Part shown: positions 27,389-35,093 of the stretch, piece after piece | Numbering within the stretch: the stretch's first letter is position 1 | How the letters are laid out: every line of letters begins with the position of its first letter | Assembly: GCA_003222635.1 (NCBI GenBank) | Contig: QHWQ01000318.1 | Span: 1-35,093, forward strand | Direction: 5' to 3' | Source of the DNA: Acidobacteriota bacterium | GTDB taxonomy: Bacteria; Acidobacteriota; Vicinamibacteria; Vicinamibacterales; UBA2999 | Length of the DNA: 35,093 nt | Translations under genes and position numbers: made by a program | Notes under the pieces: model-generated | Database searches by the model: none | What the model saw: only the letters and a program-made list of their open reading frames with translations | What the model was told of the DNA's origin: nothing

Positions 27389-28498
27389 ATGTCATCTCAC
27401 CACATGACGGAGGTGGCCCGAACCATTCACGAGCTTTCCCTCCAACGGTGGGGTCCCGCGTCCCCGGTCCAGGTCATCGGCCGGCACGACGGCCTCGTCG
27501 ACATGCTCAATCGTCTGGTGCAGTTCGCGCGGTCGGACAGCCCTGTGCTGGTTACCGGCGAAACAGGGACGGGCAAGGAGCTGGTCGCGCGCGCCCTCTA
27601 CCTCCTCGCGGATCGGAATCGAAAACCGTTTGCGAAGATGAACTGCGCGCAGTACCAGGAGGGGCAGGTCATTGCCAGCGAACTGTTTGGGCACCGGAAA
27701 GGCAGTTTCACCGGCGCGGTAGCCGATCACGAAGGCGTCTTCCTGGCGGCGGACGGCGGCGTGGTGTTCCTCGACGAGATAGGCGAGCTGTCACTGCAGG
27801 TGCAGGCGATGCTGCTGCGGGTGCTGAGTGAAGGAGAAGTCGTTCCCGTCGGCGGCACGCAGGCGCGCCGCGTCGACGTGCGTGTCGTCACGGCGACGAA
27901 CCAGGATCTGCGCGCTCGGGTCGCCAGTGGTGGCTTTCGCGCCGATCTCTACTACAGGTTGCGTTACCTGCACGTGCAGGTCCCTCCCCTGCGCATGCGC
28001 GGTGACGACTGGGAACTGATCCTGTCGCACCATGTCGAACGGCTCGCGGAAAAACGCGCGACGGTGAAACGGTTTTCCGACGAGGCGCTGACCCTCCTCC
28101 GTCGCTACGACTGGCCCGGGAACGTTCGCGAAGTGAAGGCGCTCGCCGACACCGGGTTCTGCTTGAGCCAGGGGACGCTGATCGAACCGGGACACTTCAT
28201 CGAAGCCTTGGAGAGCGCGGCGCGCCTTCACCAGTTCCACAACGTCCCCCTCACCGACATCGTCACGCGCAAATACGAATCGCTCGTGAACAAGGAGGGG
28301 TCGTTCTGGGATCTCGTGTATCAGCCCTACATGGATCGCGACCTTACCCGGGCGGACGTCCAGGCGATTGTCGAGCGCGGCCTCACATCGGTGCGCGGCA
28401 GCTACAAGCGTCTCCTCACGCGGTTCGGCGTCGCCCCGGAGGACTATCTGCGTTTCATGGATTTCCTGCGACACCATCGATTGAAGCCGGACGCGTGA
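27389..28498 (+). CDS. Sigma-54-type AAA+ transcriptional activator without a sensor domain
   Basis: The protein is 369 residues from ATG 27389; the frame is open further left only through the NmrA remnant. The AAA+ domain (~25-275) shows Walker A GETGTGKE (57-64), the loop GSFTGA (105-110, Ser for the usual Ala of GAFTGA), Walker B VVFLDE (125-130), arginine-finger region FRADLYYRL (183-191) and DWPGNVRE (241-248). There is no receiver, GAF or PAS domain. The C-terminal ~50 residues (LTRADVQAIVERGLTSVRGS, YKRLLTRFGVAPEDYLRFMD) are a Fis-like helical region with an atypical sequence. It should remodel sigma-54 RNA polymerase at -24/-12 promoters. Targets are unknown; it converges with the peptide-export operon, 18 bp between stops. 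Confidence 0.88.
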   Translation: MSSHHMTEVARTIHELSLQRWGPASPVQVIGRHDGLVDMLNRLVQFARSDSPVLVTGETGTGKELVARALYLLADRNRKPFAKMNCAQYQEGQVIASELFGHRKGSFTGAVADHEGVFLAADGGVVFLDEIGELSLQVQAMLLRVLSEGEVVPVGGTQARRVDVRVVTATNQDLRARVASGGFRADLYYRLRYLHVQVPPLRMRGDDWELILSHHVERLAEKRATVKRFSDEALTLLRRYDWPGNVREVKALADTGFCLSQGTLIEPGHFIEALESAARLHQFHNVPLTDIVTRKYESLVNKEGSFWDLVYQPYMDRDLTRADVQAIVERGLTSVRGSYKRLLTRFGVAPEDYLRFMDFLRHHRLKPDA

Positions 28499-28516
28499 TT
28501 CGCTAGAGGCCGGCTT

Positions 28517-30514
28517 CTATTGCATAGAGCCCTGCTGCCGCATTCGCGGCCGAGCTTGCAGTGGCTTGATGGCGCTGATGAGCGAGTAGTAACCGAACGA
28601 GCGCCGGCACTCGATGTCTTCGAAACCCGCGCGCCGTAAAAGCGCGTCGAGTTCCGAGAAGGCGTACTGGCGTCCCTCGGTATTCAACAACATCGACGCC
28701 GAGAACAGCGCAGCGCCGAGCGGACCGTCCTTGGTGTCGTCGAGGAGCACTTCGTTGACGAACACTCGCCCGCCGGCGGGAAGCACGTCATACGCCCGGC
28801 ACGCCAGCTCCGCACATCTGAACTCCTCCCAATCGTGGAAGACATTGCTGAACACGACGGCATCGCAATCGCGATCCCATGGCTCCGCAAACATGTTCCT
28901 GTCGATGAAACGCACCTGGCTCGTCACGCCGAGACGATCGATATAGCCACGCGCCTCGGCAGCCATCGCCGGGAGATCCATCACGGTGCATTGCAGATGC
29001 GGATGGCGCCGTGCCAGCGCGATGCTGAACGTGCCGACTCCTCCGGCCACGTCGAGCGAGTGCGCGATCGCAGCGAAGAGCGGATCGCCAGCAAACGCAG
29101 TGGCCGCCGCGAACGTGTGCGCGTGCATGCGCCGACCTTGCTCACGCGGATGTTCAACCCGGCCGGCCAGCCAGCAGGTCGTCTGTGGACGAGTCGGTCC
29201 GTCCTGGAGACGCGCCGTCCGAATCATCTCCATCGTGTCGGCAGACAGGGTCTGGAACAGCGCGCCCTTGAAGAACGGACTGTCCGGAAGGAAGTACTCC
29301 CGGCCGAGGCCGGTCAGGGAGTAGCGCCCGTTGCACGCGCTGACGAGACCGGTGCTCGCGAGTACTGCGAGGAGAGTCTCGGTGCCGCGCTGTCCGATCA
29401 AGAGGCATGCGGCGAGATCAGCAGCGTCGATCGGCTCCCGCAAGACTTCGAACATACCCGACGCAAGATCCTCGAGCGTGCCGTGCGCCAGGGCGAGGAT
29501 GCGGTGCGCCCCTTCGCCCGTCAGAGAGACGTCGCCATCCATCGCCGCATCGAAGCGCTCGAGATTCGATGCGCCCTGCACCACCGCACGCTGGAGAATG
29601 CGAAAGGCTCCTGACGAGAGCGGTGGAGTTCCGCGGTAGTGTGCGAGCCGGCCTTCTTCCCGGTATGCGGGAAATCCTTCAAGGCCCATGAAGCGCAGGA
29701 GCCAGTCCGCGCGGAATCGCCCCGTCGCCAGCACGATGCCCATGTAATCCGCAATCAGCTCGTCGAATAAGCGGTTGTTCATCGAGCCGAGCACGCGGCG
29801 CGTGAAGTAGTGCGTGCACTCATGCTCCAGCCGGATGATGCGGGAGAGCGCCAGCCACGACGTCGGCTCCAGGCCCAGCGCGCCGGCGGGCGTCGCACTG
29901 TACGGCCCTTCGCTGAGAAGAATGAACCGATCCTGATACCGGCTCTTGTCTGCGAGAAGCTCCGTGAAGTTCATGTGGTGCCGAAGCCGGGCGACGCGAT
30001 CCCAGTTGTTGTACCCCGCCACCATGCAGGCGCCGATCGAGGGCGCGACAGGCACGGGCTCGTTGCGCCGCGTCAGCGCGCATACCAGCGTCTCGAAATC
30101 TCCCCGGTGCCGCGCGACGATGACGGGAATGCGGCCGGCGGCGGTCTGATGCAGGAACATCCGAATCCCCGCGGGATCCCGCAGTGCGAGTGCGGTCATC
30201 GCACGCTGCCCGTCGACGGCGCCGCGCCGCGTCGCAGCACGATACGAATCCGTTTCGCTGATTCCCGCTGCAACGGGGAATCCGAACTGAACGAGACGCT
30301 TCGCGAGCGCGGGGACCGCTCCCTGGCCGATGGAGTCGGCGACGTACTCCGCCCACGCCGCCACGAACGGCTCGTCCTCGAGCGGGAACGTCTGTGGCTC
30401 GCGGGTGACGGAGCGGTCGAAGCCGTCTTCGGCGTAGGACAGCAGCTCGTCGGTTTCCTGCGGCGTCGCTCCGAGCGATCGCCAGACGCGGGCGCGTTCC
30501 TCGTCTCGCGTCAT
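28517..30514 (-). CDS. Fusion of an HEXXH domain with a SAM-dependent O-methyltransferase
   Basis: The protein is 665 residues and cytoplasmic, with no signal peptide. The N-terminal ~330 residues contain RLEHECTHYFTRR (H231-E232-x-x-H235) followed by LFDELIADYMGI (E252 and D255), the layout of a zinc-peptidase-like site. The C-terminal ~300 residues are a plant/actinobacterial-type O-methyltransferase: a winged-helix segment (LLAVLASTGLVSACNGRYSL), SAM motif LDVAGGVGTFSIAL (487-500), VMDLPA (511-516) and SNVFHDWEE (556-564). Both halves lie in one uninterrupted frame. The start overlaps the stop of the binding-protein gene as ATGA, so it is the last gene of the exporter operon. A role in maturing the exported peptide, by cleavage and/or methylation, is inferred. 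HEXXH without shown metal binding could also be structural. Confidence 0.82.
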   Translation of the reverse strand: MTRDEERARVWRSLGATPQETDELLSYAEDGFDRSVTREPQTFPLEDEPFVAAWAEYVADSIGQGAVPALAKRLVQFGFPVAAGISETDSYRAATRRGAVDGQRAMTALALRDPAGIRMFLHQTAAGRIPVIVARHRGDFETLVCALTRRNEPVPVAPSIGACMVAGYNNWDRVARLRHHMNFTELLADKSRYQDRFILLSEGPYSATPAGALGLEPTSWLALSRIIRLEHECTHYFTRRVLGSMNNRLFDELIADYMGIVLATGRFRADWLLRFMGLEGFPAYREEGRLAHYRGTPPLSSGAFRILQRAVVQGASNLERFDAAMDGDVSLTGEGAHRILALAHGTLEDLASGMFEVLREPIDAADLAACLLIGQRGTETLLAVLASTGLVSACNGRYSLTGLGREYFLPDSPFFKGALFQTLSADTMEMIRTARLQDGPTRPQTTCWLAGRVEHPREQGRRMHAHTFAAATAFAGDPLFAAIAHSLDVAGGVGTFSIALARRHPHLQCTVMDLPAMAAEARGYIDRLGVTSQVRFIDRNMFAEPWDRDCDAVVFSNVFHDWEEFRCAELACRAYDVLPAGGRVFVNEVLLDDTKDGPLGAALFSASMLLNTEGRQYAFSELDALLRRAGFEDIECRRSFGYYSLISAIKPLQARPRMRQQGSMQ

Positions 30515-31731
30515 GGTCCCACCGTCGCCGCGACGGGTCGCTGATCGAGGAAGACGAAGTGCCCGCCGCGCACTTTCACCTCGATCAAGCGCTTGTTGAC
30601 TGTCTCGCCGCGCTCGTCGAACGTGAAGGCGCCCGTGACACCCTGCCAGTCGCGCGTCGCGTGGAGGGCCGCGGCGATCGCTGCCGGCGCCGTCGAGCCG
30701 CTTTCGCGCACGGCGTGCGCGATCAATCGCACCGCGTCGTAGCCGAGCGCGGAGCCGACGTCGGGCGTCATCCCGTAACGCTGCCGGAATGCGCGCGTGA
30801 ACGCCTTGACCTCCGGCCGCGGCTCGTCAGGGTGGAAGAACGACGCGACCACGATCCCTTCGGCCGCCGGCCCCGCCAGGTCGAGCACCTCGGGGGAACT
30901 CATTGCGTCCCCCGCGAGCAGCGGCAACCGCACGCCCGCCTGGCGGATGAGGACGAGCATGTTCGCGGCCGTGGGTGGTTCGCCCGCGAGGAAGACGGCA
31001 TCCACGCCGACGTCTGCCCATTGGCGCATCGCGGAACGGATGGCGGGTTCGTCGATCGAATCGGACGCGTCGTACGACTGCCGCACGGGCACCGCGAGAC
31101 CGAGCTCCGCCGCGCGCGTTTCGAAGGCATTCGAGAGATCGCGACCGTAGTCCGTGCGGGAATAATGAATCGCGATTCGCCTGAATCCGAACCGCGCGGC
31201 GGTGTCAGCCAAATGACGTCCGATGTCGGTCACCGAAAGTGTCACGCGGAACACATGGCGGTATCCCGATGACGTCAGCGCGGGGTCCGTGGCGACCGGC
31301 GCCAGCAGCACGAGGCCGGCACGTTCGTAAATCGACGCCGCGGGAAGCGTGACATACGACTGCAGATGGCCGATGACCGCGGCGACGCCGGGCGTGGCCG
31401 CGATCCGCTCCGCGACCAGGCGTCCTTCGTCGATCGACTCGCCATCGTCGTAGCGCACGACGCGAATGCGGCGCCCCTCTAACCCGCCGCCGGCGTTTTC
31501 CTCCTCGACGGCGAGATCGAGACCTTCACCGTAGTGGATCTGCGTGCGTCGCTCCCATGGCCAGGCGACAGCGATGACGACGTCGTGTTGAGCCGTGTCG
31601 CGAGCAGCGGGATCGCCACTCGACGTAGTGGACCGGCACGATCCGCTGCCACACGCGAGCAGCAGGAGCACACCGATTGCGGCGGCGCCAGATGGTGCCG
31701 CACGTACCTGCGGGCTGAACGGTCGCAACAT
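30511..31731 (-). CDS. Type-1 periplasmic substrate-binding lipoprotein (LivJ-like)
   Basis: The protein is 406 residues with lipoprotein signal ...GVLLLLAC (lipobox Cys27). The mature part is a Peripla_BP_6 fold: VAVAWPWERRTQIHYGEGLD, AVIGHLQSYVTLPAASIYER, GYRHVFRVTLSVTDIGRHLA, LGYDAVRLIAHAVRE and GVTGAFTFDERGETV, as in branched-chain amino-acid or amide-binding proteins. No matching LivHMGF permease or ATPase genes are present; it sits 31 bp after the second exporter gene and overlaps the methyltransferase-fusion gene. GGAGGGAAT directly precedes the ATG. It is probably anchored in the periplasm, where it could bind a small molecule or peptide linked to the exporter (inference). Confidence 0.88.
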   Translation of the reverse strand: MLRPFSPQVRAAPSGAAAIGVLLLLACGSGSCRSTTSSGDPAARDTAQHDVVIAVAWPWERRTQIHYGEGLDLAVEEENAGGGLEGRRIRVVRYDDGESIDEGRLVAERIAATPGVAAVIGHLQSYVTLPAASIYERAGLVLLAPVATDPALTSSGYRHVFRVTLSVTDIGRHLADTAARFGFRRIAIHYSRTDYGRDLSNAFETRAAELGLAVPVRQSYDASDSIDEPAIRSAMRQWADVGVDAVFLAGEPPTAANMLVLIRQAGVRLPLLAGDAMSSPEVLDLAGPAAEGIVVASFFHPDEPRPEVKAFTRAFRQRYGMTPDVGSALGYDAVRLIAHAVRESGSTAPAAIAAALHATRDWQGVTGAFTFDERGETVNKRLIEVKVRGGHFVFLDQRPVAATVGP

Positions 31732-31762
31732 ATTCCCTCCGGCTACCCGACCCGCCGCTCGA

Positions 31763-34681
31763 TCAGTGAATCTGTCTCCGCGCCAGCGCGGCGAAGATCC
31801 CCGCCTGGCCCATCAGCTCACTGTAAGAGCCGCTTTCGACGATCTGGCCGCGATCGACGACGAAGATGCGATCCGCGCTGACGATGGTGCTGAGCCGATG
31901 CGCGATGACCACACGGGTCGCCTGCAGTTTTTCGAGGCTCTCGCTCACCACCGCCTGCGTGCGGTTATCGAGCGCGCTCGTCGCCTCGTCGAAAAAGAGG
32001 ATGCGCGGCCGGTGGACGATCGCGCGCGCAATCATCAATCGCTGCCGCTGTCCGCCCGACAGGGTCCCGCCGCTCTCGCTGATGACGGTGTGCATTCCCA
32101 TCGGCATCGCCTGGACGTCGTCCGCGAAGCCGGCCATGCGCGCTGCCTCCCACGCCTCGTCGAGCGTGGCGGTGCCGGAGCCGACGATGTTGGTGAGGAC
32201 GTCTCCGGCCATCAGCCGTCCGTTCTGCAGCACGACGCCGATCTGCCGCCGCAAGGCTCCGACATCGAGACCGCCAATCTCCTGGCCGTCGTAATAAATC
32301 GATCCGGATTCGACCCGCTCGAACCCGAGCAGGAGCCGCAGCAGCGTGGACTTGCCCGAACCGGACGGCCCGACGAAGGCCGCGAACTCGCCCGGGCTGA
32401 TGTGGAAGGAGATATCGCGCAGCACCGGCGGGCCATCAGCGTCGTAGCGGAATTTCGCATGGTGCAGCTCGATGTCGCCCGAGAGCACGCCAGGATCGCT
32501 CTTCGCCGCGTCGACCTCCGGCCTCGCTTCCAGAATGGGCTGCGCCTGCTCGTAGAGCGGGATGACCGCGAGCGCACCGAGCATGGCGGCCGACGTTCCG
32601 AGCACTGCGCCGAGGCACGAGGAAAAGGCCGAGAGGAACCCGAGGAGATCACCAGTGCGGATCGATCCCTCCGCGCCGAGCATCGACGCCGCCGACCAGA
32701 AGATGACCAGATGCGCAGCTACCGGGAACGCGCCGTTGAAGGCAGCGACGACGTTGCCGATCGTTCGACTTTTGTATTGCAGGCGGCGTTGACTGCTGAA
32801 CCGTTCCGCCCACAGCGCGAACGCCGGCACCTCGGCGCCGCTCACGCGCAGGCGGGCAATCCCCGAGAGGAACTGCAGTACCAGGCCCGAGGTCCGCGCC
32901 TGCAGCGTCGCCATCGATCGCTGTCGCGGCAGCTGCAGTGCGCCCGCGACGACGGTGATGGCGACTGACAGCGCGATGAGCGCGCTGGCGCGCCACGCCA
33001 GGCCGACCGAATAATAAAACATCAGCGTGAAGTTGCCGAGCGAGAGGATGCCGCCGAGCACGGCGGACACCGTCGTCGTCGACAGCAACTGCCGCATCGT
33101 GTCGATCGACATCGCGCGCGTGGCGAGATCGCCCGCGGTGTACGGACGAAAGAAGGCGAGCGGTAGTGCGAGCAGGCGATCCCAGACGGCCGCCTGAATC
33201 GCGCTGCCCATTCGTGCTTCGACGCGCAGGAGCGCGATGCCCCGCGCCACGTTGAACAGGGCGGTGCACAGGGCGCAGACGGCGAGGATCGCCATAATCT
33301 GCACCAGATCCGTCCGCTCGGCGCCGGGGATCACCGTGTTGAACAGGTAAGCGGTGGCAATCGGTGGCACGAGCGCGAGCGCGGTCATCGCCAGCGCCAG
33401 GAATACCACCCGCCGCAGATCGCCGCGGCAGCCGGCGAGACCGAACCGCACGAGGTCCTTCAACCCGAGCGCGGATTCGGGAAATGGACGATACAGGGCG
33501 CGCGCGAACGGTTCGACCGTCGCGGCGTCTTTCGGTCCGAGGGTCTCGATCGTGCGGACGGCCGGGTCATGCCGAACGTAGGCGTGGCCGCTCCAGAGCA
33601 GCGCGAGCGGCCGCTTGTCGCCTGTCCCGTATGCGAGCAGCGCTCCGTGATCGTGACACCACCACTCACCGCGCAGCGCCACCTGCCGAGCGCGGATGCG
33701 CGATGCCGCCAGCACCGGCTCCAACGGATCGCGCGGCCCGCTCGATGCTCGCCGGCGCGGCGGCGTCTTGACCGCGAGACCGTTGGCGTGGGCGACGATG
33801 CGGAACGCCGCAAGCAGCATGTCCTCGTCCGCCGCGCTGCCGTGCGCGGGACCGCCGTCCAGGGCAGTGGACGTCTCTCGCGCACGACAGCCTGCGGCCA
33901 GGCGCGTCGCCGCTCGACCGATGAGCGACCGCCGTGCGTCCGCCCGGCGGAGCATCGACTCGCGGTCCGTCGCGCCTGCCTGTTCGGCCGCGTGCGCGTG
34001 GAGCCGGAGCACCAGCGCGTGCAGGTAGCGCAGGCCGTCCCACATGACCTCGTTGCGGATCAGTGCCGCGGTCGATTGCACATCGAGCGCGACGGCGTTC
34101 CGGACTTCGAGCCAGCCGGGACGTGCGACCGGCACGAAGATGCCGGTCTCGAGCGGAGCGCGCTCGTCGCCAACGAGAAAACATCCGCTGTCGGCCTGGC
34201 GCACCCAGCAGACACTGTCGGACGGCTGTGCGACTCCCGCCGGCACAGGCGTCCCGGCTCCAGTCGTCAGGCCGAGCGCGCGCGGAGGACAGAGCGCAAG
34301 CGCGAGGCCCTGATAGAGCGCTCCGAGCCATCGCTCGACGAGCGGCACAACCGAGCCCGCCTGTTCGGCCTCGCACCAGACTTCCTGGACGGCGGCCAGA
34401 GGCGCTTCGACGAGTCGAGTACCGGACCCGCCCACGGCGAGAAGCGCAACACCTTCGTGCGAAGGTCGATCGACGCCGATCAGAAGCTCGCCCGTCGCGG
34501 CGCGCAGCAGATGGGAACGCGGTCCGGTCGGCTCTCCCGACGCGAGCCGGACGGTAAAGACGTCGACGTGTCCCTCCTGTACGAGCCACGTCTTCCCATC
34601 CATCATCAGGAATGGCGTGTTGCCGGACACGTCGACCGCATGTCCCGCAGCGGCGAACGGCAGATCTCCAGGAGTCGTCAC
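31763..34681 (-). CDS. NHLP/NHLM-type bacteriocin-export ABC transporter, permease/ATPase subunit 2
   Basis: The protein is about 972 residues. The start is the GTG at 34681, two bases after the stop of the preceding ABC gene; an in-frame extension to 34837 only overlaps that gene. The first ~400 residues form a non-ABC region beginning DLPFAAAGHAVDVSGNTPFL, characteristic of this subunit. A six-helix exporter domain follows (~415-700). The nucleotide-binding domain has GPSGSGKST (~770), LSGGQRQRL (~875), ILFFDEATSAL (~890) and the IAHRLS switch. This matches the second subunit of microcyclamide/NHLP-type peptide exporters (TIGR03797 as remembered). The pair would export a leader-containing peptide. 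It is co-transcribed with its neighbours. Confidence 0.88.
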   Translation of the reverse strand: MTTPGDLPFAAAGHAVDVSGNTPFLMMDGKTWLVQEGHVDVFTVRLASGEPTGPRSHLLRAATGELLIGVDRPSHEGVALLAVGGSGTRLVEAPLAAVQEVWCEAEQAGSVVPLVERWLGALYQGLALALCPPRALGLTTGAGTPVPAGVAQPSDSVCWVRQADSGCFLVGDERAPLETGIFVPVARPGWLEVRNAVALDVQSTAALIRNEVMWDGLRYLHALVLRLHAHAAEQAGATDRESMLRRADARRSLIGRAATRLAAGCRARETSTALDGGPAHGSAADEDMLLAAFRIVAHANGLAVKTPPRRRASSGPRDPLEPVLAASRIRARQVALRGEWWCHDHGALLAYGTGDKRPLALLWSGHAYVRHDPAVRTIETLGPKDAATVEPFARALYRPFPESALGLKDLVRFGLAGCRGDLRRVVFLALAMTALALVPPIATAYLFNTVIPGAERTDLVQIMAILAVCALCTALFNVARGIALLRVEARMGSAIQAAVWDRLLALPLAFFRPYTAGDLATRAMSIDTMRQLLSTTTVSAVLGGILSLGNFTLMFYYSVGLAWRASALIALSVAITVVAGALQLPRQRSMATLQARTSGLVLQFLSGIARLRVSGAEVPAFALWAERFSSQRRLQYKSRTIGNVVAAFNGAFPVAAHLVIFWSAASMLGAEGSIRTGDLLGFLSAFSSCLGAVLGTSAAMLGALAVIPLYEQAQPILEARPEVDAAKSDPGVLSGDIELHHAKFRYDADGPPVLRDISFHISPGEFAAFVGPSGSGKSTLLRLLLGFERVESGSIYYDGQEIGGLDVGALRRQIGVVLQNGRLMAGDVLTNIVGSGTATLDEAWEAARMAGFADDVQAMPMGMHTVISESGGTLSGGQRQRLMIARAIVHRPRILFFDEATSALDNRTQAVVSESLEKLQATRVVIAHRLSTIVSADRIFVVDRGQIVESGSYSELMGQAGIFAALARRQIH

Positions 34682-34683
34682 AG

Positions 34684-35093
34684 TTACTGGGCGGTGATCA
34701 AATCGCGGTACGGACCATTGGTCCCGATCAACGTGTCGTGCGTTCCGCGCTGGACGATCTTTCCGCGCGCCAGCACCACGATCTCGTCGCAGTCGCGAAT
34801 CGTGCTCAGTCGATGCGCGACGATGAGGCATGTGCATCCGCGGCGGCGGAGGTTGTCGTCAATCTGCTTCTCGGTCGTCGGATCGAGCGCGCTCGTCGCT
34901 TCGTCGAGCAGCAGGACCCGCGGATTGGATGCCAGCGCGCGCGCAATCTCCAGGCGCTGTCGCTGGCCGCCGCTGTAGTTGCGCCCGCCTTCCGTGACGG
35001 GTCCCCCGTAGCCGCCCGGCCTGAGGGTGACGTCGTCGTGGATGCACGCGTCGGTGGCGGCGCGAACGAGATCGACTTCCGAGATGGTGTCGT
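34684..35093 (-). CDS. ABC exporter ATPase, 3' end only (probable NHLP peptidase/permease/ATPase subunit 1)
   Basis: This is the C-terminal ~135 residues of a nucleotide-binding domain, cut by the right edge. In frame it reads [20 protein letters not shown] (ABC signature), [20 protein letters not shown] (Walker B and D-loop) and [20 protein letters not shown] (H-loop), and ends YRDLITAQ with a TAA at 34686-34684. The signature [15 protein letters not shown] and its position two bases before the second exporter gene fit the first NHLP exporter subunit (TIGR03796 as remembered), which normally carries an N-terminal C39 peptidase. That peptidase, and any precursor peptide gene, would lie outside the window. 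Confidence 0.85.
   Translation of the reverse strand, partial: DTISEVDLVRAATDACIHDDVTLRPGGYGGPVTEGGRNYSGGQRQRLEIARALASNPRVLLLDEATSALDPTTEKQIDDNLRRRGCTCLIVAHRLSTIRDCDEIVVLARGKIVQRGTHDTLIGTNGPYRDLITAQ

Noticed and set aside
34682-34837. 52-residue N-terminal extension of the second exporter frame
   Set aside because: It overlaps the ATPase domain of the preceding exporter in another frame and has arginine/histidine-rich shadow composition; GTG 34681 is the natural start.

Overview
The window is GC-rich, gene-dense bacterial DNA. It most resembles an Acidobacteriota chromosome, probably of the Vicinamibacteria type. This is an inference from gene content: several Oar-like TonB-dependent receptors with an N-terminal carboxypeptidase-regulatory domain, a Ser/Thr kinase fused to a WD40-like propeller, a cytochrome c/copper-monooxygenase-like/TPR protein paired with a redoxin, and a GT39-TPR fusion. 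No rRNA, tRNA, CRISPR array, transposase or integrase was seen. No gene-free stretch exceeds about 300 bases except 26844-27388, which holds a decayed reductase gene.

Layout, left to right. 1-3573: a decayed kinase fragment, then a minus-strand pair encoding a winged-helix/FHA regulator and a Ser/Thr kinase. 3659-6188: a broken TonB-dependent receptor (5' truncated, internal deletion with frameshift). 6200-10320: a run of small genes, comprising a helical protein, a Crp/Fnr regulator, a TPR protein, a 58-residue zinc-ribbon protein with a coupled partner, a 53-residue membrane protein, a cold-shock protein, a small conserved-domain protein, another small membrane protein and an RNA polymerase omega-like protein. 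Three TGTTC-N6-GnACA palindromes lie upstream of genes here and fit a local Crp/Fnr regulon. 10411-13306: a second receptor broken by an internal deletion, divergent from a secreted protein gene. 14089-17473: a minus-strand operon of three exported proteins (beta-propeller, Ig-like, Cys-containing unknown). 17611-25240: a plus-strand operon of redoxin, cytochrome c/PHM-like/TPR protein, an intact TonB-dependent receptor and a GT39-TPR membrane protein, closed by a perfect 28-nt palindrome. 25296-26843: a diheme cytochrome c divergent from a DoxX-like protein. 26860-27200: a shredded NmrA-type gene.

27389-35093: a sigma-54-type AAA+ activator converges on a tightly coupled minus-strand operon. 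That operon encodes two ABC exporters of the NHLP/NHLM bacteriocin type (one cut by the right edge), an orphan type-1 substrate-binding lipoprotein and a 665-residue protein joining an HEXXH domain to an O-methyltransferase. This peptide-export operon, with its unusual fusion and extra binding protein, is the best candidate for an undescribed system. Any precursor peptide and C39 peptidase domain would lie beyond the right edge.

Four genes carry the same kind of lesion: conserved blocks joined across missing internal segments, usually with a frame change. Either the locus is decaying by deletion or the assembly is faulty, and read mapping would decide.
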